The notes under the pieces: generated by a model
The model's database searches: none
Told to the model about the DNA's origin: nothing
What the model saw: only the letters and a program-made list of their open reading frames with translations
Position numbers and translations under genes: made by a program
Assembly: GCA_035294325.1 (NCBI GenBank)
Contig: DATGLE010000191.1
Span: 1-7,382 of the forward strand
Reading direction: 5' to 3'
From: DATGLE01 sp035294325
GTDB lineage: Bacteria; Chloroflexota; Ktedonobacteria; Ktedonobacterales; Ktedonobacteraceae
Length of the DNA stretch: 7,382 nt
In this document: piece after piece, positions 1 through 4,835 of the stretch
Layout of the letters: each line of letters opens with the position of its first letter
How positions within the stretch are numbered: the stretch's first letter is position 1

Positions 1-1
1 G

Positions 2-184
2 TATATCACGCATGATCTTGCCACCGCTTACTATATCAGCGATTACATTGCCGTCATGAACCGTGGCAATATTGTTGAGTTTGGAGCGGCGAAACAGGTG
101 TTGTCAGATCCGCAGCACGCTTACACGCGGCTTCTGCTGGACTCTATTCCCACGCTCAAACATAAATGGGTACGGCAGGCATGA
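2..184 (+). CDS. Oligopeptide/dipeptide-type ABC transporter ATP-binding protein, C-terminal fragment
   Basis: This is the 3' end of a gene whose start lies before the window; the frame begins at base 2 and ends at a TGA at 182-184, leaving 60 residues. The visible part starts with YITHDLATAYYISDYIAVMN, which holds the H-loop (switch) histidine of ABC ATPases in the ITHD motif, followed by the usual D-loop-distal 'MNRGNIVEFG' strand and the 'DPQHAYTRLLLDSIP' segment. That last segment is characteristic of the Dpp/Opp (peptide/nickel/oligosaccharide) ATPase family, which drives solute import at the cytoplasmic membrane face. The C-terminal tail after it is short. Walker A, Walker B and signature motifs are outside the window. 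Members of this family also import plant oligosaccharides in some bacteria, and the sugar-catabolic genes downstream make that plausible here, but the substrate cannot be read from this fragment. Family confidence is high; gene boundaries are partial. Confidence 0.9.
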   Translation, partial: YITHDLATAYYISDYIAVMNRGNIVEFGAAKQVLSDPQHAYTRLLLDSIPTLKHKWVRQA

Positions 185-219
185 TCTCAAGGATTTTTGT
201 TAACCCGATGTGCATATTT

Positions 220-236
220 TGTGCGCCTGCGGCGCA
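220..236. repeat. Short copy of the palindromic TGCGCC-TGC-GGCGCA core
   Basis: The 17 bases TGTGCGCCTGCGGCGCA occur here and again exactly at 261-277, inside the large hairpin. The element is itself palindromic: a 6-bp stem (222-227 with 231-236) around the loop TGC. It looks like a truncated copy of the core of the neighbouring repeat. No coding function is apparent. Confidence 0.7.
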
Positions 237-240
237 TCAA

Positions 241-299
241 TGGGAGGAGAGTCTGCGGGCTGTGCGCCTGCGGCGCACAGCCCGCAGACTCTCCTCCCA
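241..299. repeat. Perfect 28-bp inverted repeat with 3-base loop (extended hairpin)
   Basis: Bases 241-268 are the exact reverse complement of bases 272-299, separated only by the loop TGC (269-271). Transcribed from either strand this would form a very stable 28-bp stem. It lies in the intergenic region between the ABC ATPase gene and the hydrolase gene, 57 bases after the former's stop. Neither side has a T-run, so it is not a classical intrinsic terminator. It could still act as a 3' mRNA-stabilising hairpin, a Rho-assisted terminator, or a dispersed palindromic repeat. The GTAG tetranucleotide typical of REP elements mobilised by TnpA-REP is not seen. Confidence 0.92.
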
Positions 300-330
300 C
301 GCGAACCGCACAGCGGTGAGCTGTCAAGAG

Positions 331-357
331 AACTCGCCCATCGTGTTTGTTCGAGTT
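331..357. promoter_or_regulatory. Interrupted dyad, weak operator candidate
   Basis: AACTCG (331-336) and CGAGTT (352-357) are perfect inverted 6-mers whose centres lie 21 bases, about two helical turns, apart. They end 11 bases before the Shine-Dalgarno of the hydrolase gene. The position and spacing would suit a repressor binding site, but 6-bp dyads arise by chance often enough that this is only a candidate. No convincing -35/-10 pair was identified next to it. Confidence 0.2.
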
Positions 358-367
358 GAGAAGTGTC

Positions 368-372
368 AGGAG
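368..372 (+). promoter_or_regulatory. Ribosome binding site deciding the hydrolase start
   Basis: AGGAG lies 8 bases before the ATG at 381. It falls downstream of an in-frame GTG at 363, so it favours ATG 381 over that GTG. A further in-frame ATG at 399 has only a weak CCAGG before it. Confidence 0.7.
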
Positions 373-380
373 TATCATCG

Positions 381-1892
381 ATGACAGGTACCAGGAATAT
401 GACGAATGTGGAACAGTGGGGCGTATACGAACTGGAGTTGCATGGGAGTGCCTCTGGCAATCCCTATCAGGATGTAGAACTTGGCGCCCGGTTCAGTTTC
501 AGGCATCGCACGGTTGAGGTGGATGGATTTTACGATGGCGATGGCGTTTACCGCATTCGCTTCATGCCGGACACACAGGGGACCTGGCATTACCGCACCA
601 GCAGCAACCTCGCTGAACTGAACGGCGTCGAGGGAACGCTGACCTGCGTTGCTCCGGGGCCGGGCAATCATGGGCCGGTGCGCGTCGCCAATACGTATCA
701 CTTCGCCTACGCCGATGGCACGCCCTACAAGCAGATCGGCACAACCTGTTATGCCTGGGCGCATCAGGGCGAGGAGCTTGAGGAACAGACGCTCGCGACG
801 CTGCGCGACGCGCCGTTCAACAAGCTGCGCATGTGCGTCTTCCCCAAGCACTACATCTATAATGAGAACGAGCCGCAGTTCTATCCGTTCCCCTGCCTCT
901 CGCGTGGTTCCAGCAAGCTGGAATGGGATGGCCGTTGGGGCTTTAAAAAACCGGAGGGCTGGTCATTCGATTTCAGCCGCTTCGATCCGGCGTTCTTTCG
1001 ACACTTCGAGCGCCGCGTTGCCGATCTGATGGCGCTGGGCATCGAGGCCGACATCATCCTGTTCCACCCTTACGACCGCTGGGGCTTCGCCACGATGGAT
1101 GCCGCAACCGATGATCGCTACCTGCGCTACATCGTCGCGCGGCTCTCGGCTTATCGCAACGTCTGGTGGTCGATGGCGAACGAGTACGATCTCATGAGAA
1201 ACAAAACGATGGCCGATTGGGATCGCTTCTTTCGCATTGTGCAGGAGCGCGATCCCTACCAGCACCTGCGCTCGATCCATAACTGCCACGAGTTTTACGA
1301 TCATGCGAAGCCGTGGGTGACGCACCTGAGCGTTCAGCGCCCGCACCTGGAGCAGACGCGAACCTGGCGCGAACAATATAAGAAACCTGTGGTCGTCGAT
1401 GAGTGCTGCTACGAGGGCAATATTCCGTTCCTGTGGGGCAATATCACCGCCGAGAAGATGGTCCGCCAGTTCTGGGACGGAACCGTTCACGGCGGCTACG
1501 CCGGTCACGGCGAGACCTTTCTGCACCCCGAAGACATCCTCTGGTGGGCGAAGGGCGGCATTCTTCGCGGAGAGAGCGCGCCGCGACTGGCCTTCTTGCG
1601 GAAGATTCTCGCGGACAGCCCGGCCAGCGGCCTCGATCCCCTGGATGGGGTGCTGCCAATGTTCCCATGTGCCGGCCGCGCGCATGACTACTACCTGACC
1701 TACTTCGGGCAGCACCAGCCCGCGCAGATGAGGATCACGGTGCCCGAGGGCGAGCAGTACCGCGCCGAGGTTATTGACACCTGGGAGATGACCGTGACAG
1801 CGTTGGAGGAGCCAGTTGTGTACGGCTCGGTGATATCCCTGCCGGGCAAACCGTATCAGGCGCTCATTTTGCGACGGATTCAGCAGATATAG
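381..1892 (+). CDS. DUF5060-DUF4038-DUF5605 glycoside hydrolase, apiosidase-like, cytoplasmic
   Basis: A 503-residue predicted glycoside hydrolase. Domains, by recognition of sequence patterns: an N-terminal DUF5060 beta-sandwich (about residues 10-90, with VYRIRFMPDTQGTW), a DUF4038 'apiosidase-like' TIM barrel (about 95-405), and a C-terminal DUF5605 domain (about 425-498, with AEVIDTWEM and ISLPGKPYQALILRR). DUF4038 is the fold of GH140 apiosidases, which remove D-apiose from rhamnogalacturonan II side chains. Catalytic candidates follow the clan GH-A pattern: Glu268 in WWSMANEYD as acid/base and Glu341 in VVVDECCYEG as nucleophile. The HGGYAGHGETF segment (370-380) is a probable active-site loop. 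No signal peptide or membrane segment is present, so the enzyme should act in the cytoplasm on imported glycosides. The start at ATG 381 is chosen from the AGGAG at 368-372. The following genes encode a pathway compatible with apiose, which supports an apiosidase role, but related DUF4038 proteins may act on other sugars. Confidence 0.85.
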   Translation: MTGTRNMTNVEQWGVYELELHGSASGNPYQDVELGARFSFRHRTVEVDGFYDGDGVYRIRFMPDTQGTWHYRTSSNLAELNGVEGTLTCVAPGPGNHGPVRVANTYHFAYADGTPYKQIGTTCYAWAHQGEELEEQTLATLRDAPFNKLRMCVFPKHYIYNENEPQFYPFPCLSRGSSKLEWDGRWGFKKPEGWSFDFSRFDPAFFRHFERRVADLMALGIEADIILFHPYDRWGFATMDAATDDRYLRYIVARLSAYRNVWWSMANEYDLMRNKTMADWDRFFRIVQERDPYQHLRSIHNCHEFYDHAKPWVTHLSVQRPHLEQTRTWREQYKKPVVVDECCYEGNIPFLWGNITAEKMVRQFWDGTVHGGYAGHGETFLHPEDILWWAKGGILRGESAPRLAFLRKILADSPASGLDPLDGVLPMFPCAGRAHDYYLTYFGQHQPAQMRITVPEGEQYRAEVIDTWEMTVTALEEPVVYGSVISLPGKPYQALILRRIQQI

Positions 1893-1916
1893 CAAGCAAT
1901 GAAAGCGAGAGGTCCA

Positions 1917-1934
1917 GGAGGGCTGCGACCCTCC
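1917..1934. repeat. Small inverted repeat in the intergenic leader
   Basis: GGAGGG (1917-1922) and CCCTCC (1929-1934) form a perfect 6-bp stem with the 6-base loop CTGCGA. It begins 24 bases after the hydrolase stop and is the first of several possible hairpins between the hydrolase and the isomerase. Nearby CCTCC (1946-1950) and GGAGG (1958-1962) form another stem with a 7-base loop, and the two structures can partly exchange strands. Confidence 0.5.
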
Positions 1935-1972
1935 AGGTGGGGATACCTCCTCACCGGGGAGGGTGCCCTGCC

Positions 1973-1998
1973 TGGGGACAGGTAATGGGGTGTCCCCA
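1973..1998. repeat. Inverted repeat competing with the terminator-like stem
   Basis: TGGGGACA (1973-1980) is the exact reverse complement of TGTCCCCA (1991-1998), with a 10-base spacer. The right arm overlaps the right arm of the terminator-like stem at 1994-2001, so an RNA could form one hairpin or the other but not both. That arrangement resembles an antiterminator/terminator pair, though no such mechanism is shown. Confidence 0.5.
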
Positions 1999-2010
1999 TT
2001 AATACTTTTT
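1983..2010 (+). terminator. Terminator-like hairpin with T-run between hydrolase and isomerase genes
   Basis: TAATGGGG (1983-1990) and CCCCATTA (1994-2001) form a perfect 8-bp stem around the loop TGT, followed by ATAC and then five T residues (2006-2010). This is a fair Rho-independent terminator or attenuator for transcripts leaving the hydrolase gene, 90 bases after its stop. The T-run starts four bases after the stem, which is less than ideal. It would either separate the hydrolase transcript from the downstream operon or make read-through conditional. Confidence 0.5.
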
Positions 2011-2031
2011 AAACGGATCTGGTATCATTCT

Positions 2032-2038
2032 GGAGGAG
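2032..2038 (+). promoter_or_regulatory. Strong ribosome binding site of the isomerase gene
   Basis: GGAGGAG sits 6 bases before the ATG at 2045 and fixes that start. TATCAT at 2023-2028 just upstream resembles a -10 box, but it lies only 16 bases before the ATG and lacks a good -35 partner, so I do not call a promoter. Confidence 0.7.
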
Positions 2039-2044
2039 ATAACG

Positions 2045-3034
2045 ATGCAGTATGAATTTGGGGCAGGAATCTGGATGTTCCAACAGTTCATTGACCGCTA
2101 TGCTACCGACGCCTACGGGCCGCCGGTGGACACGCTGGAAGCCATTGAGCGCGCCGCTCAGGTTAGCGATATCAAGGTTCTGGATATCAATTATCCCTTT
2201 GCCGGCGAAGGCGTGACCATCGCTCAGGTGCGCGAAACGTTGCAGCGAACGGGGCTGCGCGCTCAGGCGATCACCCCGCATCTCTACATGCGCGAATTCC
2301 AGAACGGCAGTTTCACCAATCCCGACCCGGCGGTAAGGCGCAAGGCGATTGAGCTTGGCAAGCGCGCTATCGAGGTGGCGCACGCGCTCGACGCAAAATA
2401 TGTCAAGTTCTGGCCCGGTCAGGACGGCTTTGATTACCCCTTCCAGGCCGACTACCGGCGCCTCTGGGATTACTCCGTCGAGGGCGTGCGCACGGTGGCG
2501 CAGAGCGATCCGCAGATGCAGTTTGCCATCGAATACAAGGCGAAGGAGCCGCGCACCCATATGCTCTTCAGTTCGGCGGCCCGCACCCTGCTGGCGATTG
2601 AAGATATGGGCGTGGCAAATGTGGGCATCGTCTTCGACCTGGGGCATTCGTTCTTCGCCAGAGAAACGCCGGCAGATTCGCTATACCTGATCTCGCGGCG
2701 CGGTAAGCTGGTGAGCGTGGAACTCAACGACAACTGGCGTGAGTGGGACGACGATATGGCGGTTGGCTCCGTCCATCTCCTTGAAACCCTTGAATTTCTC
2801 TACGCTCTGCGCCAGATCAACTGGCAGGGTCCCCTGCTGCTCGATCAGTTCCCTTTCCGCGAGGATGCGATTGCGGCGGGCCGCGCCAGCATCAGGACGA
2901 TTCGCGCATTGGAGAGCCTGCTTGATCGCCTCGATCCTGGCGCGCTTGCCACCGCACAGGACCGCCAGGACGCGCTCGCGGCACAGCACCTCGTGCTTGA
3001 TCTGCTTCTGAATACCGGGACGCAACAGGGCTAG
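2045..3034 (+). CDS. RhaI-like TIM-barrel sugar isomerase, probable D-apiose isomerase
   Basis: A 329-residue sugar isomerase/epimerase of the xylose isomerase-like TIM-barrel superfamily, predicted to convert an aldose to its ketose in the cytoplasm. It resembles the Pseudomonas-type L-rhamnose isomerase group (RhaI). Likely metal-binding positions are Glu163 (FAIEYKAKEPR), Asp198 and His201 (VFDLGHS), Asp235 and Asp237 (REWDDDM) and Asp267 (LLLDQFP). In RhaI (from memory) the barrel strand before the DDD motif carries a metal-ligand histidine in a HFND context; here the aligned text is VELND, placing Glu226 at that point. The rest of the motif order is retained, so the enzyme is probably active, possibly with altered substrate choice. 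The gene opens a compact operon, with transketolase genes starting 12 bases after its stop. Together with the kinase and transketolase, it fits D-apiose isomerase (ApsI, D-apiose to D-apulose); L-rhamnose or another aldose cannot be excluded. No rhamnulokinase/aldolase pair is present. Confidence 0.82.
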   Translation: MQYEFGAGIWMFQQFIDRYATDAYGPPVDTLEAIERAAQVSDIKVLDINYPFAGEGVTIAQVRETLQRTGLRAQAITPHLYMREFQNGSFTNPDPAVRRKAIELGKRAIEVAHALDAKYVKFWPGQDGFDYPFQADYRRLWDYSVEGVRTVAQSDPQMQFAIEYKAKEPRTHMLFSSAARTLLAIEDMGVANVGIVFDLGHSFFARETPADSLYLISRRGKLVSVELNDNWREWDDDMAVGSVHLLETLEFLYALRQINWQGPLLLDQFPFREDAIAAGRASIRTIRALESLLDRLDPGALATAQDRQDALAAQHLVLDLLLNTGTQQG

Positions 3035-3046
3035 TAAGGACCAGGA

Positions 3047-3880
3047 ATGAGCGATAGACAGAACGTTGAAACATTATCCAGAGTGGCAACCGCCATTCGC
3101 CGGCGAGACTTACAGATGATCCACAATGCCGGACTCGGGCACATTGGCGGGGATCTCTCGGCTATCGATATCCTGGTGACGCTGTACTTCAGTGTTCTCC
3201 GTATTGATCCTCGTGCACCCGATGCGCCCGAACGGGATCGCTTCATCTTGAGCAAAGGGCACTGCGCGGGTGCGCTGTATACCACACTTGCGTATGCCGG
3301 ATTTTTTCCACGCGAAGAACTCGATACCTTCGTGCAGCCTCTCTCGTGTCTGAACGGGCATCCTGACCGCAATAAAGTGCCCGGTGTCGAGACGAACACC
3401 GGACCGCTCGGTCATGGTTTGCCGGTAGCCGTAGGGGCAGCGCTGGCCGCCAGGCTGACGCAGGCTCCGTGGCGCGTCTTTGTGCTGACGGGCGATGGCG
3501 AATTACAGGAAGGAAGCAACTGGGAGGCTGCGATGTCGGCCTCGCATTTTCAGCTTGACAACCTCATCCTGATCGTTGATCGCAACCGCCTGCAACAGGG
3601 CGACTGGACCGAGCGCACCATGCATCTCGATCCGCTGACCGACAAGTGGCGGGCCTTTGGCTGGTCGGTACGGGAGGTGAATGGACACGACTATGCCGGG
3701 TTACTGGAAACCTTTTCCGCCGTGCCGTTCGAGCCTGGCAAACCGAACTGCATCATCGCGTATACTCAGAAGGGCAGAGGGGTTTCCTTCATGCAGGACC
3801 AGGTAACATGGCACCACCGCGTGCCTACTACTGAGGAACTCGCTGCCGCTCTTGAGGAACTGAAAGAGGTAGCCCTATGA
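3047..3880 (+). CDS. Split transketolase, N-terminal (TPP-binding) subunit, probable apulose-4-phosphate transketolase subunit A
   Basis: A 277-residue protein matching only the first domain of transketolase, the normal size for the A subunit of split transketolases. Visible motifs are GHIGGDLS (31-38, usually GHIGGSLS or GHPGGS), LSKGHC (69-73), TGPLGHG (118-124), and the thiamine pyrophosphate/magnesium motif from GDGE (149-152) to DRN (178-180). A C-terminal WHH (255-257) follows. It works with the next gene's product: TPP lies at the interface of the two halves, so neither is active alone. The reaction is transfer of a two-carbon unit from a ketose phosphate. In apiose clusters the pair AptAB converts apulose 4-phosphate plus glyceraldehyde 3-phosphate to dihydroxyacetone phosphate and xylulose 5-phosphate, which I infer here from the neighbours. 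AAGGA at 3036-3040 precedes the ATG. A general pentose-phosphate or sulfosugar (SqwGH-like) transketolase is an alternative. Confidence 0.9.
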   Translation: MSDRQNVETLSRVATAIRRRDLQMIHNAGLGHIGGDLSAIDILVTLYFSVLRIDPRAPDAPERDRFILSKGHCAGALYTTLAYAGFFPREELDTFVQPLSCLNGHPDRNKVPGVETNTGPLGHGLPVAVGAALAARLTQAPWRVFVLTGDGELQEGSNWEAAMSASHFQLDNLILIVDRNRLQQGDWTERTMHLDPLTDKWRAFGWSVREVNGHDYAGLLETFSAVPFEPGKPNCIIAYTQKGRGVSFMQDQVTWHHRVPTTEELAAALEELKEVAL

Positions 3881-4818
3881 CCTTGCTCTATGACTGTCGC
3901 GATGCCTTTGAAGATACGCTGCGCGAACTGGCCGAGCGGGATTCGCGTATCGTGGCTGTTGTCAACGATTCGGTTGGTTCAAGCAAACTGACGCAATTTG
4001 GAGAGGAATACCCGAACCGCCTTGTCAATGTTGGCATCGCCGAGCAAAATATGGTTGGAGTCGGGGCCGGGCTGGCAAATGGGGGCCTTATCCCCTTCGT
4101 GTGCGGCGCGGCACCCTTTCTCACCGGGCGCGCGCTCGAACAGATCAAGGCCGACATTGCCTACTCGAACGCGAATGTCAAGCTCTGCGGCATGAGCAGC
4201 GGGATGGCTTACGGCGCGCTTGGCCCAACGCACCATTCTATCGAGGATATGGCCTGGCTGCGCGCCATCGCGAACATGACGGTCATTGTGCCCGCGGATC
4301 CCATCGAGACCGCTCAGGCCGTTCAGGTGGCGGCGAATACCACCGGACCGGTATTTCTGCGTATCAGCCGTTTGCCCGTGCCGGTCGTGCATGACGACGC
4401 ATACCGCTTTGCTATCGGCAAGGCCGCGCTCCTACGCGATGGAAGAGATCTTACGCTGATTGCTAACGGCGTGCTGGTCTCGCAAGCGCTGGAGGCCGCC
4501 GCGCTGCTGGAAGCCAGGGGCATCCAGGCGCGAGTCCTCAATATGTCCACGGTCCGCCCACTGGATAGAGAGGCTGTGCAGGCGGCAGCGATGGAGACGG
4601 GGAGTATCATCACGGTAGAGGAACATACGGTCTATGGCGGGCTGGGCAGCGCGGTAGCGGAGGTCGTGGTCACAACCTGCCCCGTCCCTATGCGTATCCT
4701 GGGGGTGCCTGGCGTGTTCGCGCCTACCGGCTCGGCTTCGTGGCTGCTACAATACTTTCAGCTTACGGCGCAGGATATCTATACGGCTGCTCTGGAACTG
4801 CTAGGGGCAAAAGTCTAA
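3877..4818 (+). CDS. Split transketolase, C-terminal (pyrimidine-binding) subunit, probable apulose-4-phosphate transketolase subunit B
   Basis: A 313-residue protein covering the pyrimidine-binding and C-terminal domains of transketolase. The motif VNVGIAEQNM (50-59) carries the conserved catalytic Glu56 that activates the TPP aminopyrimidine. GPTHHSIEDMA (116-126) is the conserved substrate/cofactor loop, and the C-terminal Rossmann-like domain spans about 180-310 (TVEEHTVYGGLGSAV at 246-260). Its ATG overlaps the stop of the preceding gene in the sequence ATGA, so the halves are almost certainly translationally coupled, as expected for an obligate complex. AGAGGT (3865-3870) is the ribosome binding site, 6 bases before the ATG. 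The pair forms a complete transketolase. Assignment as AptB rests on operon context; the family call itself is secure. Confidence 0.9.
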   Translation: MTLLYDCRDAFEDTLRELAERDSRIVAVVNDSVGSSKLTQFGEEYPNRLVNVGIAEQNMVGVGAGLANGGLIPFVCGAAPFLTGRALEQIKADIAYSNANVKLCGMSSGMAYGALGPTHHSIEDMAWLRAIANMTVIVPADPIETAQAVQVAANTTGPVFLRISRLPVPVVHDDAYRFAIGKAALLRDGRDLTLIANGVLVSQALEAAALLEARGIQARVLNMSTVRPLDREAVQAAAMETGSIITVEEHTVYGGLGSAVAEVVVTTCPVPMRILGVPGVFAPTGSASWLLQYFQLTAQDIYTAALELLGAKV

Positions 4819-4835
4819 AGGAGAAGGTGAGGGCT

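Noticed and set aside
305..317. Small hairpin ACCGC-ACA-GCGGT after the large inverted repeat
   Set aside because: A 5-bp stem with no T-run or other context is too likely by chance to be listed as a feature.
372..378. GTATCAT upstream of the hydrolase start, repeated at 2022-2028 upstream of the isomerase
   Set aside because: A 7-base match between two leaders is weak; the first copy lies between ribosome binding site and start codon, so it cannot be a shared -10 box, and flanking bases do not match.
363..380. Upstream GTG start for the hydrolase, six codons before the chosen ATG
   Set aside because: The AGGAG ribosome binding site lies between this GTG and the ATG at 381, so translation from 381 is better supported; the extra residues add no signal peptide or domain.
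963..1895. Long open frame on the minus strand (310 codons) opposite the hydrolase
   Set aside because: It is antisense to a well-supported gene with conserved domains, and its translation shows no recognisable domain; such frames are common shadows in GC-rich coding DNA.
2009..2647. Minus-strand open frame (212 codons) opposite the isomerase
   Set aside because: The opposite strand has clear TIM-barrel metal motifs and a strong ribosome binding site; this frame shows no recognisable motif and is a shadow.
4740..4835. Extension of the kinase gene back into the transketolase B gene
   Set aside because: It would overlap the preceding gene by 79 bases and add 32 residues with no similarity to FGGY kinases; the kinase fold starts at MGNILAIDQG from ATG 4836, which has its own ribosome binding site.
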